From Berberis thunbergii (lineage: Eukaryota; Streptophyta; Magnoliopsida; Ranunculales; Berberidaceae), in the NCBI GenBank assembly GCA_003290165.1, contig QNQO01000557.1, forward strand, positions 62,001 to 126,000: a stretch of DNA of 64,000 nucleotides, written 5' to 3'. This document shows positions 45,937 through 57,960 of the stretch, one piece after another. A model generated the notes under the pieces. The model made no database searches, was not told where the DNA came from, and worked only from the letters and a program-made list of their open reading frames with translations. Position numbers and translations under genes: made by a program. Position 1 is the first letter of the stretch. The number at the start of each line of letters is the position of its first letter.

Positions 45937-46946
45937 ATGGGAGATTCAAAACAAGGAAAGGGGCAATATAACCAGTCGACCTTGCAAGAGGGCAAGATGT
46001 TGTTAGGATTACTTGTTGAAGGCATCAAACATGGTTGGTGTGATGCTAGTGGTGCGATAAGCAAGCAGACAGTAGAAACCAAGATACTTCCAATTCTCAA
46101 TGAAAAGCTAGGGTGCCAAAAAACCTATAAACACTATCAGAACCCAAATGAAATGGTTTAAGAACCAATATCAAACTTTTACTGACCTTTTGCGCTATAG
46201 TTCTGGATTTGGATGGGACGCTGTCTCAAAGAAGTTCACGGCTGATAATGAAATATGGAAAGATTACTTTAAGGTGATATTTTATTTATGTTTTATTTTA
46301 TTTTATATTGATAAATTACACCTTCATAGTTCTTATTTTTAACAGTCCCACCCAAACATGAAAAATCTTCGCAATGGATCATTTGAAGATTACGAGGATT
46401 TGTAAATTATTTTTGGCAATGGAACAGCTGTTGGGAAAAATGCACTTGGATTGGGCGATGGTACCGATGCTAAAACATATGGACTTGAAGAAAATGAAAA
46501 CATGTTCGATGATAACAATGAGGTTTGCGAAAACTCATACCAAACTCTGTCACTTAACGATTATACTTCACTACATTTCCTAGATACAAATTTAGAGGCC
46601 CCTATTGAAAAGCTTCTTCCAGGAAAGAAAGCTAGAACAAAGTATCAAACATATGGTACCCCAACTGAGACCACCACTCGAGCTGGTCTTCTAGAAAAAG
46701 TTTGTGCTGACATGGATTCAATTAGTACAATTGCCAGTGAAATTTAAGGAATACACGGCCTAATGAAAAAAAAACATGATAGAGAGAAAAAAAAACATTT
46801 TGAATTGTATCAAAGAGATTCCAAATGTGGATAATCATGCTCGTTTCAAAGCACTTGAATTGGTTAATAAGTAGGGAATGAAAGACACATTTGTGAAAAT
46901 GTCATTTGAAGAGCGTTTGGCATGGATACAGTACAATATGGAATGA
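45937..46946 (+). pseudogene. Harbinger Myb/SANT-like protein, right arm
   Basis: Starts at 45937 (MGDSKQGKGQYNQSTLQEGK). The frame is lost after KHYQN by a small change (PNEMV then stop) and resumes as MKWFKNQYQTFTDLLRYSSG. It has a private stop in EDL_IIFG (46404-46406) but keeps GLEENENMF where the left arm has a stop. The frame ends at the shared stop (46744-46746). The C-terminal helix continues to EERLAWIQYNME at about 46946 with a further frameshift and a stop near 46874. Confidence 0.85.
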
Positions 46947-47237
46947 GTATGGGTATTTGGTATAATGTTTAATATTTTCGAGTGTCTTGAAACTATTAAT
47001 GTTTTATCTTATGTTTGGAATTTTGGTTAAGATTTTTTTTTTTGGATATTGTGTTTAAGAATTTGGTGAATGTTAAGACTTGTTTGTTTTAATATTATAC
47101 TTTTATTTATGTGCAATTAGGTGATATTATTAATTTTTTAGTGTTAGCTCACTCAATTTTGTATTGGCTATACATAAAAAGGTGTATATTGATTTTTGTT
47201 TTTAATTATGCGATTCATTTATTTAGGTGATTTTATA

Positions 47238-48624
47238 ATGTCTCAAATGGAAGACGGAGAATTGGAGGAAATGTATTATGAAACCATAAAGTTGTTAATG
47301 ATGGCAATTGAAGCAACTACTAAAGTTTTAAATGCATTATTGAGTATCATAGATGACGACTATGTTAAACGTGTTGAACGTCCAATCTGACGATCAATTA
47401 CAAGAGCTGGATACAATTATATACATAAAGTATTAAGTGAGGATCCTCAACACTTTCGACAGTTATATCGTATGTATCCTGGTGTCTTTATGAAGCTATG
47501 TAATATTGTTAGAGAGAAAACAAATCTGAAAGACACAAGATTCATATGTGTTGAAGAAATGCTTGCAACGTTTTTGCTTACTGTTGGTCAAAATTCTCGA
47601 TATTGTCAAACTGAAGACACATTTAAGAGATCACATTTCGCAACAAGCAAAAATTTCAACAAAGTTCTCATGGCCTTAAACACAATAGCACCAGAGATGA
47701 TGGTCAAACCTAGATCCACAACGCCACTTAAAATATTGGAGAGCACACGATTTTACCCTTACTTTAAGGTAGGTACTAAATTTTTTTGTTTACTGTTATT
47801 GTTATTTTTGCTTGTTATTTTTGTGAAATCGTGATTTTATTTTAGGATTGCATCGGAGCTATTGATGGCACACACATACATGCAATGGTAATAGGGCGTG
47901 AAGTTGCTAGTTATCGTGATCGTCACGGAAATAAATCACAAAATGTATTAGCTGCTTGTAACTTTGATTTGGAATTCATATACGTTCTAAGTGGATGGGA
48001 AGGTTCAGCACATGATTCTAAAGTGTTAAATGATGCTTTGTCAAAGAGTAGTAACAGATTTCATGTCCCACAAGGTACATATTTATTTCTTTTATTCTGT
48101 ATTATATGCGTGTGTTTATTATTTGATACTCTAATTGTATGTGTGGTGAATTTTCAGGAAAATATTTCTTAGTTGATTGTGGATTTGCAAATTGTCCCAA
48201 TTTTTTAGCTCCATTTTGAGGTGTTCGATATCATCTCCAAGATTTTTCTGGTCATGGTCGCGACCCCGAAAATCCAACTGAGTTGTTCAATCTTCGTCAT
48301 GCGTCATTGAAAAACGTAATTGATATGATATTTGGTATATTTAAATCACGATTTACAATTTTTAAGTTCGCGCCTCCATTTCCATATAAAACACAAGTGG
48401 AGTTAGTGTTAGCGTGTGTAGGATTGCACAACTTTCTTCATAAAGAGTGTCGTTCTGATGAATTTTCAATTGAAGAAGACGACAAGCCTTCATCACCATT
48501 GGAAGAAGAAAAAGAAGAAAATTTTCTAATCCAAGATCAACAACGAGAGAAGGCTAATGAATGGAAAGCAACTATAGCTTCAGATATGTGGGGAGATGCT
48601 GTGAGTGTCGAGAGTCAACGATGA
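47238..48624 (+). pseudogene. Harbinger DDE transposase, right arm (catalytic Glu changed to Asp)
   Basis: The leader frame from 47238 (MSQMEDGELEEMYYETIKL) stops at RPI_RSI, as in the left arm. Core segments are 47472-47768 (MYPGVFMKLC), an intron, 47848-48075 (IDGTHIHAMV, GWEGSAHDSK), an intron, then 48157-48624. The APF_GV TGA is shared with the left arm. RDPENPTEL is intact here. The third catalytic position reads NVIDMIFGIFKSRF, so Glu has become Asp (GAG to GAT near 48322). With the stops, this copy should be inactive. Confidence 0.88.
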
Positions 48625-49122
48625 GCAATAAAGAGAATATTTTTTTATTTATCTATTTATTTTTTATTGGAGAATTATTTGCATTATTTCTTCTTTTCAA
48701 AAGAAAAATAGTTATTTGTACCATATTCAATGTTCAGTGATTTTTTTTTAATTTGTAATAAAATTCACATAGCATACAACGATTGTTTTATTGATATTTG
48801 AGGGATGTTTTATGATTTGTGTTGATATGGATAACAATGTAGGTGACGTTATTTCATTACTTTCTATGATTAATAGCATATTCATAAGATTTTACAGAAA
48901 TTTATAAGAATCAATAGAAATTCATAACAATCCTTTATAAAATTCAGAAAATTCAATAACAAAAATCCATCAAAATCCAGTGGATTCTGTAAAATTCACA
49001 AAATTCAGTCACTTAAAATACATCAAAGTTCAGTGGATTCTGTAAACTTCTTTGAAATATTTTAAAATCCATGAAATTTAAAGTCTTTCACACTCTATTA
49101 AAATTGAATACCACCCTGTAAA

Positions 49123-50269
49123 TCTTTATGCTCGACTCTTGCTCTGATCTATGCTTAATCTCGGTTTTCTGGTATGGTTAATCGATTTGATCTATTCTGC
49201 CCGATCTCTCTACCTTGATTCAAAGATGATTTGCAAGAAGATAAAGCGAAGGAGAAATCGATGTCAGACTAAGAAGATGACGAATAAGATGAGGAAGAAG
49301 GGAATGTTTGAGATCAACCAACCCCATCAACTTCTCTTCTTCTGCTTCTGGTTTTGCCCATTTTGTTCTTTGGGATGTTTGATCTGAGAGTTTGAGAGAG
49401 AGTGTTTAAAAAAATTCTGAGAGTGGAGTTTTGGAGAGTGTTAGAAGAAATTGTGCAGAGTGAGTAATTGATTAATGGGTGGATGAAAATTCTGAGCAAA
49501 AGGGATTCTTTGTACAGATCGAACTCCTTCAAGCAAGTTTTGCTTCATCTTGACCATCTCGACCTAAATCTGTTTCACCACTTTAACTTCGTGATCTTCT
49601 TCAAGCTATCTTCTTCTTCACCATAGAGTTGCTTCAACATCAAGCTATGTCATATTTGCTTCACCACAACACCAAAGTTTTGTAAACTTTCAAAGTTGAA
49701 TTGAGCGTTTCTTGGAATCATGGTAGCTCGATTTTGCGAAGCATCCAAGTTGTTATCGAACGTGAGTACCTCATTGATAAAGTATGGGTTATAATTATTT
49801 GTGAATTTGAACAAAGTATGGTATATCACATTCACAAAATATGGGGTTTTTGCGGTTTTGGGGTTATGTTTCATTTTTTCCTTATGGTAATGGCATGAAT
49901 GTGTTGTTTCTCTAGACAAAATTTTTAATGAATTGATTTTTTTTTTCTTTTTTTTGCTATGAAATTGGTTGTGGGGTCGCTCTGTTCATACATTCTTGCA
50001 AAAAAAAAATTAATAATAATAAATAAATATATTCTTGAAACACTCTGCAAATAAATAAAAATAAAATAATAATATATAATAATAAATAAACATATATTTG
50101 TATTATGGATTTCATGCATAGGAAAGAATTGTCGGGACATGTTTATTAGTTTCATGCAAAATTGATTCATTTAGTTGCATTTTTTTGACATATTTCATGT
50201 ACCCTCAAAATTTAATATTTATATTTCTGATATTCTCAAAAATTTTATGTTTTTTCTTTACACACCGAG
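49123..50269. other. Unassigned intergenic DNA
   Basis: No recognised gene. The plus frame 49151-49387 is basic and low-complexity (KKIKRRRNRCQTKKMTNKM) with no family match that I know. Confidence 0.4.
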
Positions 50270-50399
50270 ATATTTCACGAAATTTTTCTTAAAATCAAAT
50301 GACTGAAATCACTTCGAAAACCGAAATCAAAATCCTTGGTTGTACTCATAAAACAAAGTTTCAGGAATATGAGAAAGTTGCATTGACTCAAGAGGTAAG

Positions 50400-51128
50400 T
50401 GGTTTTGTTGAGAAAATTACCGCCCAAGCTAAAAGACCCAAACAATTTTACTATCCCTTGCAGAATTGGTGATCAATTAATTGAACGTGCTATACTTGAT
50501 TTAGGGGCTAAGTATCAATTTGTTTCCCTACACGGTTTATGAGAAATTGAAGTTGGGGGAACTTAAACCAACCTCAATTTCATTGCAATTGGCAGACAAA
50601 AGCATCAAAAGACCTAGAGGTATTTTAGAGGATGTTTTGCTTAAGGTATATCAGTTTATGCTATCCGTGGATTTTATTGTCTTAGATATGAAAAAACCTT
50701 CTACGCTATCATCTTTGCCTATTATTTTAAGAAGACCCTTTATGCATACTGTTGAAACGAAAATTTGTGTTAAAAGGGGTACTCTAAGCACGAAAGTAAA
50801 TGGTGAAAATATAGAATTTAAGGTATTTGATGCATTACAATTACCACAAGATGAGCATGATTGTTGTAATATTGATGTTGTTCAAAGTGTCGTTGAGCAT
50901 GTTTATCAGGTACATAGCATTGATCCATTGGAGGCAACCATCACTCATAATTTCACAAGGTTGAATCTTGAACATGGAGATGACAATGTGATGAGGGACA
51001 TCATACACTCTCTTGAGGCTTTTAAGTCTCATTCAAGTAAGTATGCACCTCCATTTGAAACTTTTATGTCTATTAATACCACTTTTGCCCCTTCCATTTT
51101 CAAATCACAAAATGTGGAATTGAAGTAG
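50400..51128 (+). pseudogene. Aspartic protease region (element B)
   Basis: IGDQLIERAILDLGA (catalytic DLGA, about 50468-50512), then a one-base shift, then FPYTVYEKLKLGELKPTSIS, KRPRGILEDVLLKV and LPIILRRPFMHT, where the usual form is ILGRPFL. Frame and stop lesions are present. Confidence 0.82.
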
Positions 51129-51181
51129 CTGCCCCCGACCACTTGAAATATGCGTACCTCTGAGAAGACCAGAAAATACCA

Positions 51182-52300
51182 GTGATAGTAGCTGCAGACT
51201 TGAGTTTGGGGGAAGAAAATAAGCTATTGAGAGTTCTCAGAGAGCATAAAGTTGCAATAGGGTGGACCATTGCTGACATCAAGGGAATAAGTCCAGCTAA
51301 GTGCATGCATATGATCTTTCTGGAAGACAATGTAAAGCCTACCAGAGATGCACATAGAAGACTCAACCCACACATGAAGGATGTAGTCAGAGCAGAGGTT
51401 CTGAAGTTGTTGGATGTGGGCATTATCTACCCCATCTCAGATAGCAAGTGGGTGAGTTCAATTCCAGTGGAATCACAGTGATGAAAACTGAGGAGAACAA
51501 GTTTGTTCCGACCAGAATGACCACAGGATGGAGAGTTTGCATTGACTATAGGAAGCTCAATAATGAAACCAGAAAAGATCACTTCCCTCTCCCTTTTATT
51601 GATCAGATGTTAGAGATGTTGGTGGATCATAGTCATTATTATTTCCTAGATGGGTATAGTGGATATATTCAGATAGTTATAGTGCCAGATGACCAAGAGA
51701 AAACAACTTTCACATGCCCTTTTGGTACATTTGCTTATAGAAGGATGTCATTTGGGTTTTGTAATGCACCTGCCACATTTCAGAGGTATATGATGAGCAT
51801 ATTTTCATATGGTAAAGCGGCTCATCGAGGTATTCATGGATGATTTCAATGTTTTTTGTTCTAACTTTGATGAATGCCTTCACCATTTGCAGCTTGTCCT
51901 TAAGAGATGTGAAGAATGCAATTTAGTGCTGAATTGGGAAAAATGTCATTTTATGGTACAACATGGCATTTTATTAGGTCATGTCATTTCTAGTAGAGGC
52001 ATTGAAGTGGACAAGGCAAATATCAACATTATTTCCAAATTACCACCTTTTACATCTGTTAAGAGGTTGAGAAGCTTCTTAGGGCACGCCAGGTTTTATA
52101 GAAGATTTATAAGAGACTTTTCAAAGATTTCCAGACCTCTTTGTGCGTTGCTAACTAAAGATGTTGAGTTTATATGGATAGAAGATTGCATGACTGCTTT
52201 CTCCTATTTGAAAAGGTTATTCACGTCTGCACCAATTATGATGGAACCTTTCATTCGAGATTGTGCGACGCTAGTGATTTTGCTCTGGTTCTAGGTCAAA
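51182..52300 (+). pseudogene. Reverse transcriptase (element B)
   Basis: LREHKVAIGWTIADIKGISP, LLDVGIIYPISDSKWV, GWRVCIDYRKLNNETRKDHF, FLDGYSGYIQI and FGFCNAPATFQRYMMSIF. Then a frame shift between about 51800 and 51840 precedes the catalytic EVFMDDFNVF box and GHVISSRGIEVD. A second shift lies near 51460. The sequence is otherwise well preserved. Confidence 0.87.
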
Positions 52301-52646
52301 GAATTGGTAAGATACCTCATGCTATTTATTATGTTTCTCAAACTATAAATGATGCTCAACTTAATTACTTTACTACTAAAAAAAATTGTTAGTTGTCATA
52401 TTTGCTTTAGAGAAGTTTAGATCATATTTGATTGGCAATAAAGTTAATGTATTTATTGACCATGTTGTTTTGAGATATTTGATTGCTAAAAAAGATGCTA
52501 AGCCTAGATTGATCAGATGAGTATTGTTGTTACAAGAATTTGATCTTGAGATTAAGGACAAGAAAGGTAGTGATAATGTGGTGGTAGATCATTTATCCAA
52601 GTTACTTCATGATGAAAAAGGGAACGAGCTTCCCTTGAGTGAATAA
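52235..52646 (+). pseudogene. RNase H (element B)
   Basis: CDASDFALVLGQR, HAIYYVSQTINDAQLNYFTT, then in another frame [17 protein letters not shown] and FDLEIKDKKGSDNVVVDHLS. This is the standard gypsy RNase H tail; stops occur at 52390 and 52517. Confidence 0.82.
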
Positions 52647-52701
52647 TTTTCAGATGAACAATTATTCACATTAGAGGTACCACTTCCTTTGTATGCAGAT
52701 A

Positions 52702-52709
52702 TTGTTAAT
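52702..52709. other. Left target-site copy of the hAT MITE
   Basis: TTGTTAAT, repeated perfectly at 53415-53422. Confidence 0.93.
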
Positions 52710-53414
52710 TAGGGGTGGGCATCCCATCCCGCGATCCCGTTCCTGTCCCGTCCCGTCCCAATTTTTTCGGGTCTTAATGGGATTGAATAATTCCATCCCG
52801 ATCCCGTCCCGATCTAGAATGGGATGGGATGGGATGAAGATTTTCAATCCCGCCAATCCCATCCCGTCCCGAATTAATTTTTCAATATTTATTATTTATT
52901 TACTTATTTTAGGATTGCAATATTTGGATGCCTATACAAATTCCCTGATGCATATAACATTTTAGCATCTAAAATTCTCAATGTCGTTAGGCTATCAACT
53001 CATATTTGAATACCAATTAGTTTAATTGTATTTAACTAGGGTACATTCGATTTCATTGAAAACTTTGGATACTCAACCTATAATACAATTTAATGGGTTC
53101 CTAGTATCATCTCATTTGCAAGGATAGATATGCATGAAAATTAAACTCTGTGAGAGATTCCAATGACAACTTCATGTGCTTATTAGGGCATAGGTTACAT
53201 TATGTTTAGTTGATTGCATTTTGGTTTATTATTTCATATTCAGCATGGTTATGTGTGAACATGCAATTTGATGAAGATCTATTTTAGTTATTGAAATTGC
53301 TTGGCCAATTTGAAACACGTTGATCCCATCCCGTCCCGATCCCGTATGAACGGGATGGGATAGGGATGGGTCGATCATGTCCCATCCCGTCCTCCCGTCC
53401 CATGCCCACCCCTA
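52710..53414. mobile_element. hAT-type MITE, 705 bp, TIR TAGGGGTGGGCA
   Basis: The ends are TAGGGGTGGGCAT and ATGCCCACCCCTA, with a perfect 8-bp duplication TTGTTAAT. Subterminal tracts are rich in ATCCCGTCCCG and its complement GGGATGGGAT. The AT-rich core is noncoding. The TIR TAGGGGTGGGCA is a widespread plant hAT MITE terminus. Confidence 0.94.
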
Positions 53415-53519
53415 TTGTTAATTATATAACTACTAAAGTTTTCCCTCAAGGGATGTCTAACTAGGAAAAGAAGAGGTTGATATCAATGTCAAGGTACTAC
53501 CATTAGGACGAACCATACT

Positions 53520-54660
53520 TGTTCAAATTTTTTCCTGACCAGATTATTCGAAGGTGTGTTTCAGAGGAGAAGCATATGAGTATCTTACGCCAATGTCATC
53601 AGCTTGCATGTGGAGGGACTTTGGAGCCAAGAAAATAACGGTGAAGGTATTTCAATTTGATTTTTATTGACCTAGTGTGTTTAAAGATGCTTTTTCATTT
53701 TGCAGATCTTGTGATAGATGCCAACGAACATGAAACATCTCCTCCAGGAATCAGATGCCACTGTAGAACATTCTAGTGGTGGAACTCTTTGATGTGTGGG
53801 TATTGACTTTTTGGGTCCATTTCCTAACTCATTTGGTTATTTATATATTCTTGTGGGTGTCGATTATTTGTCTAAATCGGTTGAGGTTGTCCCCTCAAAA
53901 ACTAATGATATCAAAGTTGTTGTGAAGTTTTTGCAGGATAATATCTTTACTCGTTTTGAGACACCAAAGGCAATAATAAGTGATGGAGGTAGCCATTTCA
54001 ATAACCAACCCTTTTTTTTTCTTGATGAAAAAAAATATGGGATTACATATAAGGTTGGCACTCCCTATCATCCTCAAACTAGTGGTCAAGTGGAGATAAA
54101 TAATAGAGAGATCGAAAACATCCTAGAGAAGACAGTGAATACTTAAAAAAAAGATTGGTCGCTATGTTTGACTGATGCATTGTGGGCCTATAGAACTACT
54201 TACAAAATTCCTATTGGCATGTATCCATTTCGAGTAGTTTTTGGGAAGTCATGTCACTTACCGGTAGAGTTGGAACATAGGGCTTACTGAGCCATCAAGA
54301 AATTCAATTTTGGCATGAAACATGTGGGTGACAAGAGGAAGCTACGAGTTAGAAGAATTGAGGCACGATGCTTATGAGAATGCCAAGCTATACAAGGAAA
54401 GGACCAAGGCATATCATGATAAGAACCTTACTAGGAAGGATTTTCATGTGGGACAGAAAGTGTTGATCTACAATTCAAAATGGAAAATTTTTCCTGGGAA
54501 CCTCAAGTTTAAGTGGTATGGTTCTTATGTTGTGACTAATGTTTTTCCTTGTGGAGCAGTAGAGGTTCATAGCAAGGAGAAAAATTTAACATTTAAAGTG
54601 AATGGACATAGAGTGAAACCCTACATTGAGATGAGCTTTGAACCTAGAGATGAGGACTAG
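53520..54660 (+). pseudogene. Integrase (element B)
   Basis: HHCC zinc domain: HMSILRQCHQLACGGTFGAK and SCDRCQRT (53570-53730), with a stop between. The catalytic core from 53796 has [20 protein letters not shown] (first Asp), IISDGGSHF (second Asp) and [16 protein letters not shown] (Glu). A stop at 54144 follows. The C-terminal part is 54322-54660 with KVLIYNSKWKIFPGNLKFKW and VNGHRVKPYIE. Confidence 0.87.
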
Positions 54661-54692
54661 GCTCTCCACTTCATTCAGTACATGGCATGAGA

Positions 54693-54960
54693 GTCATCCA
54701 GTCGGGCTGAAGACAATAAACTTAACACTACTTGGGAGGTAACCCAAAGAGCAAAGGAGAACTTTGTTCTAAGGCGCTCACGCGTTATAGAAATCCAGCT
54801 AAGTCTCTCCCTTGCTCAATTTGTATTATTTTCGTATTCTTTTTTGCAAGGTTGTTTGATCGTTTTTATTTAATTTACTTTTTTCTTCCTTTTTCTTCCC
54901 TCCTTATTAAAACAGATTGATTTAATGTTGAGGACAATATTCGATTTAGGTTGGGGGATG
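54693..54960 (+). other. Post-integrase motif and second PPT-like tract (element B)
   Basis: CGGGCTGAAGACAATAAAC followed by TACTTGGGAGGTAACCC matches the minus strand of 2881-2930. Near 54925-54960, a TTGAGGACAATATTCGATTTAGGTTGGGGGATG-like stretch matches the minus strand of 2551-2590 and 63860-63905. Confidence 0.7.
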
Positions 54961-55559
54961 TAGAAAGATTGTCTTTCTTTTATTCAAGAAAAATAAAAAA
55001 AACAAAAAAAAATTTCCTATCGGGTTTCGACCTAATAATCTAACAATTACACTTAGCGACCCCGTCTTGCATGTGGCATTAGTTCCCTTTTTCCATTAAA
55101 TTACATTTCAAAACCAAAATACACATAATATACTAAGTATAAAATTATTATAAAAAAAGTACTAGAATGAACCAAATAACCTAACAATTACACTTAGAAA
55201 AACGATGTTCGAAGTGCACTTTTATGCACTTATCACTTAAGTTATGAAGTTTGTTGCCGAGGATGTGAGAAGGAAGATTAGAATGGTGAACAAACTGGTT
55301 GGGAGCAAGCGGAATGGATGAAATGGGTTGAGAAACACTCTCTTGGTTACTTGAGTTGGTTTCCCAAATAAATTAATGAACTCAATAAAAAAAGGTCTTT
55401 AGTCAACAAATCCAAGAACCTAAAAGTCATATGGCAAGAAGATTTGGGGTTCGAAAGATATATGATAATAGTTATGTGGTCAGAGGATTACATGTGCATA
55501 GAGGTTCGCATAACATTTGGAAACAACTCATTCCATAAGTGCAAGACGGGGCTCTGTCC
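54961..55559. other. Unassigned intergenic DNA
   Basis: No gene. CTAACAATTACACTTAG occurs twice (55040 and 55180). The nature of this repeat is not clear. Confidence 0.35.
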
Positions 55560-56230
55560 AGTCTCTCATTGCTAGGTTGTCACCTATCCTCTTATTATTA
55601 CAAATAAAATTAAGACCATGATTAGGGAGGTCAATGATGCTAAATTTAGAGATAAAAGAATGGAATTTGGCAGATTGCCTATAGTTAATGTTTTACCTCC
55701 CACTTTTTCGTGGTTGTATAATACAACATTGAAGTCCCAAAAACTAACGAAGGTGATTAAATACCAGACCTTGTGCAATAAAGTGAGTCCCAATATCTCA
55801 AATTGATGGTTCAGAGTTTCCATAAGTGAAAGTGATGGACCAAGGAATAAAGGCATGACAGAGTTGGAAGGATATATGGATCAATTACTTGGTGACCAAA
55901 ATGACTTCCAAATCAATGTTATGCTTTCAAAGTAGGGCAAGGTCACATGATCTTCCTTCTACAAGTATAGAGGCTTGGTGTGCAAAGTCGATGGTTTTTA
56001 CAATGGAGCTGATATAATTTACAGAGTGATCTGACAATTTGGTTTCCATTAAAAAGATGATATCAAGGGTCATCTCCTTGACAAGGTTCTCCAAGTTTCG
56101 AATTGTAGTGGTAGAACCTTCCTGTTTCAAATCCAAGAGAGTCATTGGGTTTGTGATGGATTTTCGCGACAATCCACCACAAAAATCTTGTAATTTCTTT
56201 GGAATCGAGAGGAGACTATCCAATTGAGTA
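55560..56230 (-). pseudogene. LINE endonuclease fragment
   Basis: The minus strand reads NPMTLLDLKQEGSTTTIRNL, ENLVKEMTLDIIFLMETKLS (the LxETK segment of AP-type endonucleases), then after frame changes FWDFNVVLYNHEKVGGK, the usual GDFNE(I/V)L..EK.GG motif. It is antisense, 5' incomplete and degenerate. RT is not present next to it. Confidence 0.8.
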
Positions 56231-57960
56231 TAATCATCTAATCATTGGCAAAATGTTTTAGGGTGCATTATCAGTAAATAAAATGATTAATTCTAGGAAA
56301 AGGCAGTAGGTGTGATTGGGGATATTATATTCATAATGTTGAAAATGTATTTTTAAAATTATACCAAAACAATGTAAAAATATACAATATAAGTATAAAT
56401 TATATATAAAGTGATTGGGATTAGGTCAATGATTTGTAAAGATCATTATAATGTTATTTAATTCATGAAGGCGTGTCAAAGGTATGAAAACAAAAACAAG
56501 CAAAAAATAGCTTATGGATGGCCAAAATTCAAATGTAGTACCCAAAAGCAGTTTAGGGGCAAAAAAGGGTATGAACCAAAATTTCAAAGTTTGAATTTTG
56601 ATTTCCCTTTTAAAAATTTGGTTTCCTCCCATTTGAGAATTGATATTCTCTTGAAAATATTCTCCCTTGAGACTTTTCCATGTGCCAAAAGGAGATGTCC
56701 ATGTCAAGTACAAAGACATGCGCCAAAGGAGAAACTTTTGTTAAAAAAAAATTGTTCAAGGCAAGCAAAGTTGACTTCACCCCTTGACATGTCGTTTTTA
56801 GCAAAGAAATGTTCTGAGAAAGTAAGGTGTCGTTCTGAAAAGTAGGCAGGGGAGACATTGAAATCGACTTCACTGATTCAAGACTGATTGTAAATAGGAA
56901 CCAAGATCATCTCTAAAAAAACAATTCTCATACTTCTCTTATTCAAATTTGTGAAACATTTCCCCCTTCAATTTTCCCTTTGAGAATTCATTCACCCAAT
57001 TAAAACCCATATCCAAACTTTTTCTCTATTCATTAGCTTTTTGGTTACCTAAAAAGAAAATATAAGAGAAATGCGAAGAAAATTTGAAGAGTTCTTTGTA
57101 TTGGTATATACCTTATTTAGAGAGTTGTTGAACATTCAACCATTTCATCTCATTCTTGAATAAAGCTTTCATCTTCAATTAAAAGAGCTTTGAAGCCTCT
57201 TTATCTGACAAACGAGTTTCATTATAAGAGAGAAAACCTTTTGAGTGTTAGCCTTGGATAAACTCACCTTCACCCCGTTTGGGTTCTTGAATCGATGGAG
57301 CGGATTCCTATGATTGTCACCCTGGCGATCCCAAGCAAGTGGTAAGGCTTGGTGCGTTGCATCCTATGATAATATGATCCTTTGCTATTCTGTAAGTCTC
57401 ACGAAGCAGAACATAAGAGTAAGTTGTATTTCTAGGATCCAAAGACACGCCCTTTGAGCAAATCACTTGGTTTCATGCCAATAAGTCTCATAGGAGAGCT
57501 GCGATTAGACCTCGATGAGGTTGTTGAACGTTGATTCAAAATGGGGTTCTCATTTGATCAAATAATAAAGACTTGAGGCTTGCGAGGCTTTTCCAGTGAG
57601 GAAGTAACTGGTAAGAGCCAATCAAACTTCAACTTAGGTAAACCTCGTTATATTGGTGTTCCTTTTCTGATCTGTTTTTTTTTTCTCCCCATGACTCTGT
57701 TTACTTTACCTTGTAAGTTAGTTAAGTGGCCTTTACATTGTTATATTGCTTTATGTTCAACTTGCATGCCTAAGATTTTCTTGAGGGGAGTTTACAAAAG
57801 GTTTTCCACTTGGTTAGGTGAATCAATTAAACTTGTGACCTTGTGGTATTGACTTAGCTTAAGTCGCACCAAAAGCCTTCGATAAGTTTATGTGAAAAAC
57901 TTCAAAGTCAAACACTTCCGCTTGTTTTAAAAAAATGATTTTTCGAAAAGATTTTATTGA
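56231..57960. other. Unassigned repetitive-looking DNA
   Basis: No gene. The stretch 56930-57240 (a TATATACC, then ATTCTTGAATAAAGC) has LTR-like promoter and poly(A) features, but no repeat partner is in the window. The frames at 56426-56873 and 57580-57852 are not recognised. Confidence 0.35.

Larger units (their letters stand above)
39211..49122. mobile_element. 9.9-kb palindrome of two head-to-head PIF/Harbinger elements
   Basis: Left arm 39211-44135, spacer 44136-44254, right arm 44255-49122, with the arms inverted and collinear nearly throughout. The outer ends are TTTACAGG..GGGTATTCAATT and its inverted copy. Each arm encodes a Myb/SANT-like protein and a DDE nuclease, with the Myb gene toward the centre, so the arms are transcribed outward. 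The inner ends carry repeated GGGGTATTCAAT termini. No clean 3-bp TWA target duplication could be set. All four genes are damaged. Confidence 0.9.
50270..54960 (+). mobile_element. Athila-like Ty3/gypsy internal region B, no LTRs
   Basis: Order: protease, RT, RNase H, integrase, post-integrase motif and a second PPT-like tract, all plus strand. No PBS, gag or LTR is found on either side, so it is a truncated copy. A 705-bp hAT MITE splits it between RNase H and integrase. It is more complete in pol than element A, with which it shares motifs. Confidence 0.85.

Noticed and set aside
39211..49122. Reading the outer TTA/TAA bases as a clean Harbinger target duplication
   Set aside because: Left TTA and right TAA are inverted, not direct, and fall inside the shared TTTACAGG end; the duplication cannot be assigned.
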